This document shows, one piece after another, positions 31,801 through 46,800 of a stretch of DNA of 64,000 bases; positions within the stretch are counted from its first letter, which is position 1; the number at the start of each line of letters is the position of its first letter. The stretch is from Ixodes scapularis (taxonomy: Eukaryota > Arthropoda > Arachnida > Ixodida > Ixodidae): positions 78,315,816 through 78,379,815 of the forward strand of contig NW_024609846.1 of assembly GCF_016920785.2 (NCBI RefSeq), read 5' to 3'. Position numbers and translations under genes: made by a program. The notes beneath the pieces are model-generated. The model saw only the letters and a list, made by a program, of their open reading frames with translations. It had not been told where the DNA came from and did not search any database.

Positions 31801-34800
31801 TTGCTACACGATTAAAGACTAATTCGGCACAACACTTCATGGGCCACAAACGACAGCAAACACGGAGTAAATATCAGTTCAGAACAGGAGCCACTTCGCG
31901 CTGCCATGCCGCCAAATGGAAAATCGCCAGCCAAGCCCACACCGATAGCCTTTGAAACGCTCGGAACCGGTCGGATCCTCGAGCCGGTATACGACCGCAG
32001 CGCCGCCGTGTACATCTGGGACCTTTCTACGCTTGACATTCATCGGCACCTCATCCCACTATACTTTGTTTCAGCTTCGGTCCGAGGGCGGCCGATGTTA
32101 TGAGCCGAAGGGCCAATCAAACACCACAAAAAGCGTAGCATCATGGTGTGCTCTCTGCACTTGATAAGAATAGCCGGCGGAGGAGCACGCACAGAGAGGC
32201 GGCGAATAACAACTGGTCCTATCAACTGCAGAGAGCACGCCATGAGGTTGTGCCTCTATCGCTGTTTGATTGGCCCTTCGGCTCATAACATCGGCCACGC
32301 TCGGACCGAAGCTGAAACGAAGTATAGCCCTTTCTAGTATGCGCCGTTTTTTCCGCCGCTTGGTGGCGGGTATGTCGACGGGTCATATCTTGTTTCCGTA
32401 CTTTATAAACTGCATTTGTTTCTTTTCTGATCTAAAATAGTGAACAAAAACTACTTTCTTAAATAATTGAAACGGTTTGCGCCACTTATATTTTGTATTT
32501 CGACTAAAGGGAAGCTTTTAGCGGCTCGGACCAGTAGTAAGCCCAGGACCAAAGACGTCACATTTTGCGGACTTTCTGTACCGCGGGTCGCTCCCGTCGG
32601 GGGAGGAGGTTTTTGCGCCGTTCGGTTAAAATATGACGCACTGATATTTGGTTACTCTCTCCGTGCCCGCTGGCTTGCCCGAACACCGAGGGACATGGAA
32701 ACTGCAAAAAAGGTAGACGCTTAAATATGATTGCAGGGCCCCTTTAAGCACCCTGCAGTAGATAGTCCGCCTCAGGCGCGAGTTTTTTACCTTTGGTAAC
32801 AGTTCATCCCTCGCACGGCCGAAGCCCGGCAGAAGGCTGGAAACGGAGCTGCTACTGGGTTCTCAAACTGCTACCTTACATAGACAGGAAACATGGCCAC
32901 TCACATTGGAGGTAATGTATGAGCATGAGGACCAGGGAGTAGCTGGACAGGGTCATGAATTTGGCCTGGTTGATGCCGTGGTGCTCCGCCCATGCCTTAA
33001 CTGCCAGGGCCAGTGGAGCCACCCGCCAGTCCAGGCGCGAGTAGCAGTTGAGCAGCTGAGTGTTGCGGATGCCGACTGAGTTGTTGATGTTCAGATCTAT
33101 CTCCACTCCGCTGAAAGGGCCGGGCAAAGAACATGCGCGGCGTTGGATGCAACCTTCTGGGTCCCGTGGCCGTCTCGCTTTCTCGAGTGACACTACACTA
33201 AGTCGGCCTGTCTACAGCGCCTTGGCGTGCAGGGCAGCACTACTCTTCGCGAGACCTTTTTCGACGAGTGCGGCGTGAGCAGCTTCATTACCCTAGTAAT
33301 TTTCACTGTATGTTGCCATTTTCATGCACGGAGTGCACAAGGTTTTGGCCCAAATGGAATAATATGAGGCAAGCGTGAATGATGTACGCATGGCATGTCT
33401 CCGCATATTTTCAAGCTGACCCAGAAAATGATAGGGTGCAAAGCCTTTGGAAGTTAGATTATTACTCAGCTTTGTGTAGATGAGTGGCAGGAACCTCTAG
33501 CTCAAAGATACTCCATGGGCCATGACCTTTTTATTCAACGCTTCCTCGCAGCTGAGAATGTAATGTTAAGGACAGCAAGCGACAAAAGATGGTAATGCCT
33601 CCATTTAGTGAAACTGAATTGCATGTGTAACTTAATTCTACCATTTTTAGAGAAGCATAAAACACTTCCTATCCCTTATGTTGCCTTCGAGTATTATTGG
33701 GACGTAATGAAAAACGGATGGTGCAGCCCATGGCTTTTGACACATGCTGTACCCCCCAGAGAGTCCCTGGAACTCCTGCACTACCCAGAGGTCCTCCAGG
33801 TGGTGCAGCAGATATCAGAAGCCATGCACTCCACAGGTTATGTTTCATTAGCACCCGATAGTTCTACATAAGGGTATGGATGCACAGTGCGCTTTCCCTG
33901 ATGGCTCGGCAGCTGCCCACGGTTGCTTGTTCTCTAGCAGAATCATTGCTGCGACAAAATAGTGGCTGGTGACCATATAAGAGAAAAAGTGAGCTGGAAC
34001 TATTCTAAAAGCAGAGCACATGCTCGCTGAGGCATTCTAGGCCAGCCGACAAGGAATGATGTGCCACAATGATGAAGAGGAAAAAAAAAACTAACTTACG
34101 TTTTAACACGCCCAAGATTTCAAAGGTTCTAGTAGTTTCTTTCCAAACTTTTCGCACTAGCACATCAAAACGTCGCTCATATCACATTTTTGCCTAATTC
34201 TAGGCTGATGGCAGGTAAGCGTTGAGTCGAGATATCATGGCACTCACCTGCCCCTATCACTGAACTTGAGGATGGGCACCTTGGCATAGATGATCTCTGA
34301 TTTCGTCACAAAGTCTGCAGGACAGAAAAACGGTAGTCCGATGTCAACTCTCAAACCCCGCTGTGACATCAGAAAACATAGCCTCTAGAAGATTAATTTT
34401 ATTCTTACAAACAAACAAAAAAAATCATTCAAGTTTTTAAATTTATTGATGTATGTGTTAGAACTGCCAGCCTGAAAGCTTGTTAACATGACAAGCAGCT
34501 GCTTGCACAGTGCCCCCGTCCCAGCTTTGAGCTGTAATCACTTGTATGTAGGTTTGTGACTGGACGAGCATCTTCAGCAGAGATAGAAGTATACTACCAC
34601 TGAAAATACTGGGGGAGTGCCAACCCCACTTCCACTGAAAACTGGGTTAATCTAGAAACGGGCGCTTGTCCGGTCGGATCAGGCACTTAAGGTATAATTT
34701 TTAGAAATTCCAAGTTTGGGAAATATTAATAGTGCGTGCTTCCGCGGTATTTTACGCTAGCAGGTAGCTCTGGAGCAATTTTGGGAACAGGTTTCGAACA

Positions 34801-37800
34801 GTCATAACTTTGCCTTGAGAGATTCTGAGAGTGGCCTACAAGCTTTGAAGGTGTTAGAAAGCAGGTTTAAGAAGATATTGTGAGCAATAAAAAATACTAG
34901 CCCGTTCAGCTAAGCAAGTAATATTAAGCATCCATATTACCTTTTGGATGCTTCATACTTTTAGAATACTCAACTGACTTTTTCTCTTTTCCCACTTTTA
35001 ATCTGATAGCTTTAAGGGCAGCACTTCGCAAACATTTCAACCTTGTCTTTAGGACGCTGCTACGAAAAACCCCTCCTCTCCGCTTTTGGAGCGAGGCCAG
35101 GGAATTGGGTTTTTTCCGTCGGCCGCCCCGGAATCCCGCCAGTAACGACACTATGGAAGGAGAGTCTTCCGTGTCGTCTGTTTAAAAGCTTGTTTTCAAA
35201 CATTACTTGTGTCATGCGAAATCCCATTTTGGCAGGTTGCTACACGTAATGTTGGATGTTGCACATTGTGGGCATAAAATACAACTTTGTTTTCAGTATA
35301 GCTAATGTCTCATAGGTACGTTCTCAAGTTTGTATAGAGTGATTCTATATAATAATGACTTTGGTACTGTTTTGTTCATTAGAATGATGCAGCAATGATA
35401 TTTCGCTGGTTCTAAACACTAGGAGCTGTGCAAGATTTCTTTTTATTATAAATAATGAGAGAGCTTGTTTCCTATGTTATGATAGCAAATTGTTTTTCAG
35501 TACTACCTACTGTTAAAGAAACGTAAAATAGCGTCATTGCACAAAGCAGATCTTCAAAGGTGCGCTCCCGTGAAAAGATATTTTGCCATGACATTCACCG
35601 CAACCTGTAATGGAGACCTAAATCAATCTCAACAATTCCCCATAGCTCACATCTCTCAGCAAAGACATTGAATATCAGATTGCATGTATTAGATCTGCAT
35701 AAACCAGGACGCCTCATAATGTGAGGGGTACTAAAAAATAATCCGCATTCTGGCTGTAGAATATATATTAGTCAAAACCTTTTCTAACCCAAGCACATAA
35801 TGAATTATTCCAAAGGCAAAGCCTTGGCTCATTTGCAAATGATTTGTCACTTCATCCACTGCCACTCTTCTATCCTACAGAATCAGTTCGCAGAATGGGT
35901 CGTGAACGTGCACCCGGCCCTTGTGCAAATCACAGGTGAGGAAGCCTTTGTTTCTTGCACTTCAGTCACAACTGAACTGACCTAACACGTAACACGTTCG
36001 AATTTGCATAGCAGCGACTGGATAGACAGCAAGCTTGTACAAAGACTGCCGATAAGACAACATGGCCAGCAGGGGTTTTAAGATAACCGAAGTGCGGATA
36101 ATTTCTTAATCAGCCTCGTACATCACGCTCTATACCCCTTTATAAACAGGTAAAAAGAAAACTTCTGACACCTTCGTCTCCATTTCAAATGATTTGGTAC
36201 GATGGTGGAGCGTGTTACGGACAGCTTTCACCGCGACCGACACCGGGAGAGCTCTTACCGGCCTGATTCAGGCTGTTGCTCACCAGGCGCAAGACCAGGA
36301 TGGCCTCATTCCTCTGGTCCACCTGAAAGCCAAATAACTGTCACCATTCAAACCAGAGGACACCTGCAACAGCAAGGGCCCGCGAGGGCCGGGCGCTTGC
36401 GGCACGCACCATGCGAGCCAGCAATACCGGATCACTTCAGTTATGGAACCCCCCCCCCAAGCACTCTACGACGGAGCGGCGTCCGAAGTTTTACGGCGGT
36501 GGCACCGTCGTTGCCGCCATTATGTTCCGTTTCACCTAAATCTGACCCCAGCAGATGGTATGAGCCGTTCCGGGCAACCCAGCCCTCTGAACGTAGAACG
36601 TGATACGCTCTCCGCGCGTCACTGCACCCGTCTCCAAGGTCACGTAACACTCACATGGCCTTGGATTGGCTACGATGGCTCATAGCCTCCGCTGCAATTG
36701 GCCGTGGGGTGAAACAGAGTATGGACTCATGCCGTCTGCTATAGCTAACGATAAGAGAGAACGACCAGACGTCTCTTTTGATCGCCACACCTTCCGCAAG
36801 CTCTCGCTGCATTTTGCTTTGCTTTGGCTGCACATGTGCGCTTGAGGCTCACGAGACGCCGCAGTGTTAAAGGACACATGCAAAGAAAAAAAAACATTTT
36901 TTTTAAACAGCTTAGATGAAAAAAGGATGTCATAAAACAATATTACAACGAAAAAAAAAAAATTTAGAGCTATATTTACGGCGCTATACGAATTCGTAGT
37001 TGGCGCCCGCTGGCGCCGCGGAAAAGTTGCCCTTATTTATCACGTGACTGGCCCTTATTCATCACATGGTGCTTGCGCTCTTTCGGAAGCTTCGTATGGC
37101 GTCTAAAAGTAACTATTTCATCTTTGCTTGAAGTATAATAAAAACTAAGATTAATAGGTAACTTTTAGAGCCCGAAGGAAACTCCAGAAAAAGCGCAAGT
37201 AGACATGATAGACCTGTGCGCCGGTCAGACCACGGCGGCGGCGCACCGAAGCAGACAAGCTTGTGCCACAACAGCGGTGTGGAGAAACGCACTGAAGCGG
37301 TGTTTGCACAACGTTCAGCGTGCGGCGGCGGCGCGCAGGCCTAACACGTGACCAGCGGCGGCTCCCACCGGCGCCAACTACAAATTCGTATAGCGCTGTA
37401 AATATAGCTCTAAAATTTTTTTTTTCTTCGTTGTAAAATTGTTTTATGACATCCTTTTTCCATCTAAGCTGTAAAAAAATGTTTTTTTCCTTTGCATGTG
37501 TCCTTTAACAAAGGCAGGAATCTCGCATTGGAGATGGCAAAACCAGAACTCCTCCTTACCGTTCCCGTCCTATCGGTAACTATAGCTCTAAGTTTGGGAC
37601 GAAAACTATGTACTGCCAGCTCTGTGCTTAAAAATATGGTGAAATGCGCAAGGAGTTTACTGTGGACAATTCGGTGAAAGGACTGCAATTGCACTGTAAC
37701 TGTAACGTGCATAAACGCTCCCATTCGCGACTTTAGCCTATGGGGATTCTTCAATATGTTTTGATGCTCACAGAAACGCAGAAGGAAAAGTGTTGTTAAG

Positions 37801-40800
37801 GGGAGATGAGAGTCGAAAAACTGCAATATTTTGCAAAAAATGTGATTTTGGGTTTTATGGTATTTTATTATACAGTATTTCCTCATTATAACGATATCAT
37901 TCCTAATTATATTGCTTTTGTCCAAAATCAACGTGGTCTTGACCGAAATGCGACATTTTTAACCGGGTTATTCTAAGTGTATCGGCAACCGACCACGCTC
38001 ATTACGAAGACTGCAGTGCCAAAAGTATGCAAGCCTACACAGAGGTGCACAAGAGACCCTTGCGTTCCCTTTCCCTTCTCCACCGAGGCAAACAGAAAAC
38101 TGACAAAACGGACAGCTGGCAGAGCGCCGCTTTCCATGCCGATGTGCTGACGCGGGCAGGGAGCAGGGTCAACGTTCTGACACTACAGATGGCACCCATG
38201 GCCGATGCTGCCCAGAGCCGTATATTGGGAGAGTTTGGCCAGAGGTGTGGCGACGAAGGCGCCGGAGAGGTGAAAAGCAAATGAAAGGGAGGAGAGCGCT
38301 GAAGGAGCGAGAGAGAAAGAAGGGAGCAGAGAAGAGACGACCGCCATTTTTTCGCAACGCTGTCGGAGACTGGTCAGAGAAAAGCACTGCTGAGGCTACA
38401 CGTCGCAAGAGGCTTAAAAACTGGCCTGTCTCTCTTGGTCGCACTCGGTCACAAGTGTGTGATTGGCGCCTTAGATCTGCAAGGTTGAGAAAATTGCAGG
38501 AGGACACTTAAGATTGCTGAAGGGCAGGAAGGCGAAAGCATGATAGTCCCGCGGGTGAAATGTTTTAGAGTAATGTTTCTACACGTATTAAAGTTTAGGA
38601 CGACGTATAGGACGACGTCCTAGAGATCGACGCCAAGTACGGAATCTAGGACACCTCTAGGACGACGTCAAGGACAGCGTCCATCCAGGAAGATGCCGAG
38701 GACGACCTCTTGGATGACCTCAATGACCATGTCTGAGATGACTTCTAGGACGACATCGAGAATGACGCCTAGAAGACAACCGCTAGAACGACGTCAAAAA
38801 TGACTAGGACTACGTCAAAAATGACTAGGACTACCTCAAGGATGACGTCTAAGATGATGCCTAGAGAACGACATCTAGGACGACCTCAAAAACGGCGTCG
38901 TCCTTGAGCATACGATTGGGCGGCGCGGGTTTGACGATGTGAGGGAGGGACGCATACCTGTGTCCCCCTCCATCACGTCAGACAGCTGTGCGTACTAATC
39001 GACAACAATAGACCTCAAGGTGTAGCGATAGGCCTAGCGTTAGGCCTAACGTCAGGCCCCTGCATATTCGCATCCCCCCTTCCCGCTGCGCCACCAGCAG
39101 TTCGGTCGGCCCCTTAGCAACGATGACACCATTTCAATGGAGCCACATGACGCGTCTCAGCCAATGGAAATTTCTTGCTCGTTTCGCTGCTACAGAAAAT
39201 GCTGGCTTCACTCCATGGGACAGTTAAAGGGGGGTAAAACGATTTCTGAACTTCGGTCAAACATTTGTGGAAGTTGCCCTCTAGCCCTTCTAAAGTAAAG
39301 TATAAAAAATGGATTTCGCCTGCGTGTCCTAGTTGTTGTGTAAAAAAAAGATAAATGTATTGGTATTTCTGGTACCCCTCAACTCACTCCCACTTCAAGG
39401 TCACACCTGGTCCCACTCCCTAGTGACGTCATTCGGACGCTTACTCTCCCTCTTTCTGCTGACATTAACGGGCGTTATGATGCAGCTTAGAGCCGAGCAA
39501 GGTAACTTAAGCTTCTCATCGTAGTTCCTTCTGCTGCCACTGGCGGCTGCAGGTGGCGGAAAAAGCTAGACTTTTGCTTGGCAATTATGCAGCAGAATCG
39601 CAACATTTTTTAATGAAGGGGATGTTTTCTCTCTCCTCCGGGACACGATAAACAACATAAAAATGACGAGATGTAAATTCTTTCAATCTTAAAATCGTGG
39701 CACCCTCCCTCCTTTAATGCTTTTGCATTAAAAATAGCCGGTCCAAGTACAAAATCGCTAAAGAATTCAACATTCCGGCATCGTCCACAATTTTGTAGAA
39801 TCTAAGGCATATTGGATGCATTCAAGAAGCTCCTCATGCAGAAGAAAGCGTGCCCGCGACCCGAAGGTGAAAGATCACCAACTGCTTCGCACATGTCGGA
39901 TTTTCTCTTGTGAGCATGCTTGCTAAGCCGGCACACGATTTCCAGAGCTTCAACGATCTCTACAGAAGTGCGTGAAAACAGGTTGGCAAAACCGCCGAAG
40001 ATAACTTTGATTCGTTCGCGCATGCCCATGCAAATGCTCCCCTTGTTGCTCCTGCCATGGATGCTGCAATGATAGACCTTGCGTGCGGCCGGGGTAAACA
40101 CGAAGCAATGCCCGAGAGGCACCTTGGGAAACACCGACGATTGTGGAGATGCGAAACATTGTGCGGCTGCTTCGAAACAAAAAGGAAAGTGCAGCGGCAA
40201 AAACAGTGTTCTTGCAATGCCTGGAGGAGAACTGATGCCCGGATGAAATTATCGGCAAACTCCACTTAATTATTTTTTTACTCAGTAAAGCTGCTGTGGG
40301 ACGTTCATAACCAAGGTTTGTTCGATTAAATATACGGTCAGAGTGTTCTGCAGTGTTCCTGTCCACTTTCAAGGCTGCTGGCACTGTTTATTTGGCTCCA
40401 TCAATTTTTATTGAATTATGGCTTATATCAAATTTTTTTGCCATCCTGTTGAATTCATTATAACGAGGGATTACTGTATTTTAATATTTATGTTTGATGG
40501 ATAAAAATAATTAGTGCTGGTTATGATCACGAAATTAGTTAAACACATATTTGAAGACCTGTAGAATTTGACCCATTTTTCACTGCGTGGTTTTTCAAGT
40601 TGAGACGTCGCCCACCACGACATTTAGGTTGACAAGTAGGCCTAGCTGCCTCCTCTCTATTGCAGTCTTTTGTAGCTTCAATTTTTCATCGGAATTTATT
40701 AACTAAATAATATTTTCAGCACCGTGTAAGTGTATAGCTACCCATCTATGGTAACATTCGAAAGAGCTTTTCTTTTTACGTAATTTTGGAGCATCTTCAT

Positions 40801-43800
40801 AATTTGTGGACAAGAATTTCTGTTTTTAATATTGTCCTATCACAACCAAAATTGGCATGCACATACTTTAAAATATGTATAATGCAGAATATGTATGATG
40901 CAACTACATATTTAGGTTTCATCTGAATGTATATCTTTTTTTTTTTTATATCTATGAAAAATTTAAGAAAAGTTTGTTTGCCCCTTGAAATGGCATTTTT
41001 GCTATTTCTAATTATTTTAAAATGAAAGAGGCATTGCACACATTTTTGTTGTTCATTGCATTTAATGGTTTGAAAAAAAATAAATTACCGTAGAATACCG
41101 AGCATCCGCCCATTCCACATTAAAGGGATACTACAACGAAATTTCGGCGCTCATTTTTTGGTCTATATGTGTTCAAAAAAGCAGCATCACATCAAACATA
41201 CCAATATCAGGTTAAAAAAGTCATGAAAAGGAATTTTAAATCAAATCAAACGATTAGCAAAGAGCACCTGGTGGATGTCGCTAACGCCTCGCTTGTAATG
41301 CCCGTCTAGGAACCTTGACAGCTAGCGACGGAGGTTGTCTCGTCTCCGGCCACGACGAGAGAAGAGGGGCAGGAGGAACTCCCCTCTTCCCGAGAATGCG
41401 TTTTGTGTGTCGCAGAAGTCGCTATTGTCCCCCTACAAGATTACAGAAGATTAACCCGTCACTCAAAATTCGTACAAAAGCGTCCGCTTCGGTGGCTGGA
41501 ACGACTAGGCCATCCCCTCGACGTCAGCCTCGCCGTAGCTTTGCTCGTCTTGAGACGACCTACGTCACGATTGCGTTGGATGTCACGTGGTCTCCGCTGG
41601 GCCTTCTCCGAGCGCTTGCCAGAGTGGGCCGTTTATAACGAAAAATACAGCACCAGGCTCAAAATACAAACGTGTGATTGTCAGTTACGGATATTGTGGG
41701 TCATACTCAACCTATTTTTGAAAATGACGGGAATATTTCAAATTTCGTTGAAATACCCCTTAAAGCGCCCATTCCAAAATTTGTAAGATCTTAGAAAATA
41801 TGCACAGTACATTAAAATGTAAAACTGATGACCGGACAAGCACCCATTCCCCATTTTTTGGCGATTATCTCTAAATTTTGAGTGGGCGCTTGCCTGGTAT
41901 TTTACGGTAGTCTATTTTACTACTAAGCTCTTTTAACTGTGTTGCCACACCACACGTGTGCACAAGAATATGGTTTTGTTTGCACGTAGATTGCATCGAG
42001 AACACAAAAAAACAAGCTATATCAAATCTTACACCAGATTTATCAAGAGAAGATTAAGCACCAAAACATATAATAATATAATTTCTATATCGTAAATAGT
42101 AAAAAAAAAATGTTTTCTTCTGCTGCATGTTCCCTTAAGAAAACGAGAGATTTGTCTTTAACTGTGACAGTACAAATAACAGTTCTTTATGTTTCAAAAA
42201 CGTCTTGTGGCCGAAAAGTATGAAAGTAATTAGTGATGTTCATGTGGTAAGAAACCTAACAAACCTGGATACAATTGTCTTTATACCTTGTTTTGCTACT
42301 CAAGCACTTCCCTCTCTAGCATATTAGGCAGATAAATTCATTAGGACAATACTGTCCAAGAATGATAATAACGCCTCCTAATGCAGAGCGAGCGTGCACT
42401 TCCTCAAAGGCGAAATCTGCAAACATTACTTCGATGGGACAGTATTGTCCTAAAGAATTTATCTGCCTAATATGCTAGAGAATGAAGTGCTTGAGTAGGC
42501 AAACAAGATACAAAAACAACTGTATCCAAGTTTATTAGGTTTCTTACCTTATAAACATAATTAGTTATGAGGACCAATGTTTGCACAGTGAACATTAATC
42601 CTTCCAAAGGGATTTTGTCGAGTATGGTCATCATTAGCAGCCAGGTTCACACTGGCAGGCCTTACCTCCGAGTCGGTGAGCATTAGGCACATGTCCATGT
42701 CGCTGCTGTTGGATCCCAGTCCGTTCACGGAGGAGCCCACCACATAGAGGCCACACACTGCGGCACGGGTTAGAAAAGACACAAGCAAATTCAAGATTTT
42801 GACAAAACTGGAAGCGATAAAAGACAGCAATTGTAATTGTGCTGCGTTTGTTTAGACAGTGTGAAGTTAGCCAGCCCCAACGGGCGTCTCGTGTCTCTGC
42901 CGCAGATATGAAACTTGGCCAGTGCGGCACCACTGCTAGCCTAGGGCCCTTATTTAACATGCATTACAAAGTAGTGCGCCAAAAACAGAAACACGAGAAC
43001 AAGACGCTGCCGCTTGCTACTTGCACCGAAAATTGACTGAAAAACACTAAATATATAGTCGAGTTTCAAAATGCAGATCCCTACAATGTTTTTGTTTTTC
43101 AATAAATTTCAGAGAATAGTAGCAAGTGGCACTGTCTTGTCTCCTTCTTAACCGTGTCTTTGGAAACTTACACTATTGTAGAACTTTTCGAACTGATTTG
43201 CCTATCCATCTTATAGCTGGTATTTTTATGCCACTGCACAAGGAAACAAAGTTCCCTTTTCAAAACTTTGATGTGATTCCCACTTAAGAGAACCTGGCTT
43301 TAAAAAGTTATTTTAATGAACTTTTAACAGTTGAAGGATGCTCAACAAAGAGACTACACGTAGCTAAAACAAAGACAACCAGACTATTGACTTCGTCAGG
43401 TATATACAATCAGTTATGATCGTACTGAATACCTCTTCCTACTTTCTGTTGAAATTCCCATTATTGAAAAAACACCAAAAGATGGGAAGTCCCTACAGTC
43501 AGGTCAACGGCATTTGAAATAGAAAGTAGTTCAAGGATGCTGCAAGTCTCTAAGACTATATTGTAATCTCTCACATAGTCATCCTCACCCATTCTGCTGA
43601 CATTATGAGAAAAGAACCACAAGGGCATGTGTATCATCCCTTAATGCACTGGATGCATGAACCTTTTTTCAGGCTGTAAACTTTTGTTATCTAGATAACG
43701 CTTCCAGGCAGACACTTGCACTGCATTCCATAGCTTCCGGATGACGATAAGACAACTTTTTGTGTCTAAACTGCACCCACTGTAGCAATGATTTGAATTA

Positions 43801-46800
43801 ATGTATGCGTCCATTGGTAAGAATCCAGTGGAAGCATTTTTTCAAGATTTTCAGGTCAATCACTGAAAGTTTGTCTATCCACTTCTTTCACCTGATTTGC
43901 CACTTGTGGGACTATCTCTCAGGCTATCTCTTGGGATGCTGCCTTTGCTTGAGTAATAGATGCACTGCTCCCAAACAAAGCTTGTAGTCAAAAGTTTGAA
44001 AATGTTATCAGCACAAAGTGCATTTCTAGGAAGAATAGCTTTCTTAATCTTCTTATTCATTATGGCTCCTACAAGATGCCCAGCCATACTTCTTATAGTT
44101 GCAAGAAATTAGAATATTGCAGAGAGGTGGCTCAATATGGAGATCTGAAACCTTGATACTACAATGAGCCTCGACAACACACAGCACAAAAATGAATACA
44201 GCTGCTGGTAATGTAGAAGTTTTACTGCTAAGGTTTGTAACAAGATCCATGATATCATGTGGAGTATACAAACATGCCACTTTTAGTTTCATGCAGTTTC
44301 ATATCAAGCTTTAAGGACTTGCAGCCCTTCTCTTTGACTGCTTCACACAGAGAAGCGCAGGCCAACCCACTTACACGGAAAGATGCGCTGCAGGATCCTG
44401 TAGACCTTGTTCCGCAGGGCCATCTTCTGACTGTACATCTCCTTGGACTGCCGGCGTTCCATGAAGTGCCTCAAGATCCCTTCCGACACCTTGGCCCACT
44501 TCTCGTTGGCAGCTGTGACCGTGCCGCTGCCGCTGCTCGTGCTGCACTCTGCTTCCTGCAAGGCCAACAGCAACAAACACAAGTGATGTTGTTTCCTTAG
44601 AAAGGTCACTAGCTCATGCACTTTTTTTCTGAAAGCTCTATACTCTATTTCACCTTATGATGTACCGCAGGAAAGGCTACAAGCGTGAGCTCCTTGGTCT
44701 GGGGCATATCTCGGCGGCACAAGCTCTCGTGCAATAAGAACAACTGCCAACGCTTTGAGCTCGCACTTCTAGCCTTCGCTGGGGTACAACATAATGTGAA
44801 ACGGAGTATAGAGGGAGGTTGCTCTCCTGGGATCAAGGTAACTACTTGTAAATACTGCAAGGTGGTGCCTTCGCAAGCAGAGATTTCAAGCTCCTCTCTA
44901 ACCAAATCTACCGAACAATTAGTTTTGGTTTTGAAAAACAACGAAAATGGGCTTTTGGCACAAGCTTGGCACAGATTACCCATATTTCACTCAAATGTAG
45001 CAAAATTAGCCTCTTGCTGTAGTGTGGTGCAATTAGCACAACGATCACACTCCTGTGCACAAAAAATACACTAGACGGAAATTTGCGACCTTACTACAAG
45101 GAACTTGAAACGCTGCTCATCACATAAGGCAAAAAAAAACCAAAAACAGCAGGCCTGTCGGTCTGTCCTCTGTTGCCTAAAACGGGACTAAAACATCTGA
45201 AGAGGCTATACCCGTTTTCACCTCCACAAGCATAGTAAAAAAAGTATAGCACCTTGTGGAGCATTATTGATTTCCCCTTTTATGTGAAGAATTAAGATAT
45301 ATGTAGGTGAATTGTAGATGAGATATATGTTACCTTATCAAGATGTACACGCTCCAAATGCCAAAAGCGTTGCTTTTTCCTCCGACAACCAAATCTCGTA
45401 AGAAGTACTTTGCGCCACGTACGAACAATGCGCAAAACTTGCTTTTTTCTTGAAGTGAAAACGGGTATAGAACCCTGTGCTTATTGGATGAAGGCTTCCT
45501 GCTGAGTGCAGGTTTGGACACCACAAGATGACAAACAGAAATGAGACTGACTCGGTTCGCTGGGGGTGGCTGCCCCCCAGCAGAGTATCCCTGGGGACGG
45601 CGCTTGGCCTCTGGAGACGGACAGTCCTCCACAACAATCGGATCCAACTGACGCCTGCAAAGCAAACATGGTGCATCAAATACAGGTTAGCACCAAGGGA
45701 AGAATAAAGTGTATGCTCCATATGAAGACCATTTTTGCATTGTGCTGTTTTATGCGGATCACAAACAATTAAGTATCATAGACCTTGACCTCATGTCGGT
45801 TTTGAGTAACCACCTGTAAAACATGTAGATCCCCTGGTAATGTTCTAAAGGTGTTTGCATAAAAGCCAAGAGTAATCCAATGAAGTGAGCAAAGGTGACG
45901 GTTAAACATCATGCCACTGCATTTGTGCAGAAGCTCTTCTTTGCACACAGCGAAACAGATTAGCAGGAATTACATTTATGGGGTAGTGAGCCGCCTGTAA
46001 TGCACTCATCTTGGCTTTGCTAACTCTGCAATCATTGCTGGCATCAACTTGGCCACATGTAGGCACTCAGTGAACTAGGTATTTCGGCCATTGTAGCTTC
46101 CACGAAAGAGCAGCAGTATTCAAGGTCACTTGGTATCGCTGAGGATACCATTGATATGAACGACACTATTTATCCTGAACTGTGCTAGCATATCATCTGT
46201 ATGTTGCTGATATTCTCGAAATTGCCCATATTTCTTTAAAATTAAAAGATTCCAGAGATTTGTATAACATCTGCGATCAAATATATTGCCACGCGCGTGG
46301 TGAATTTGGCAGCCCATGCAGCTACCACAAAAGGTAACAAGGTTCCAACCCCGTTCAACGTGGCTCTTTCGTTTATTATCCATACCCTTCTGGAAAAAGT
46401 TCCAGCTCCTTCTCAGCTATCATTATTTGTTCTGGTTCGGAACATTCCTGAACATACCATGTGCGTAAAAGCACCAAAATGTGCTGCTTCAGGGAAGTCA
46501 CGTGCATTGCTGTTGCAGGATGCTGGTTTACATTTCTCTTCAAGTTTGTAGACACAAGTTCACCTCATTAAATATTTATTTTCGGTTCTAATTCATCTAC
46601 CATTTTCAATTTGTAACAATATCTCTAAATGTCACAAAGAAACAACATAAGAGTTAAATATACACACCCCAATTGAACTGATGCTGCCCGCTTTGGCACT
46701 GAAATTCTGTGTGCATGCACAAAAATGTAGACAAGTACAGATATGTGTCATGTCAGTGTACAGCCTGGAATGTATAAGCAAACTGTTTCTCTCCCGTTGT

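Larger units (their letters stand above)
37873..40476. mobile_element. pogo/Tigger-like TIR element (about 2.6 kb) with nested material
   Basis: Ends CAGTATTTCCTCATTATAA and TTATAACGAGGGATTACTG, each bordered by TA (37871-37872, 40477-40478). CAGTA.T.CCTC.TTATAA ends with TA duplication fit the pogo/Tigger branch of Tc1/mariner. No DDE transposase motifs are recognised. The interior holds a minisatellite and an unidentified minus-strand ORF. Confidence 0.65.
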
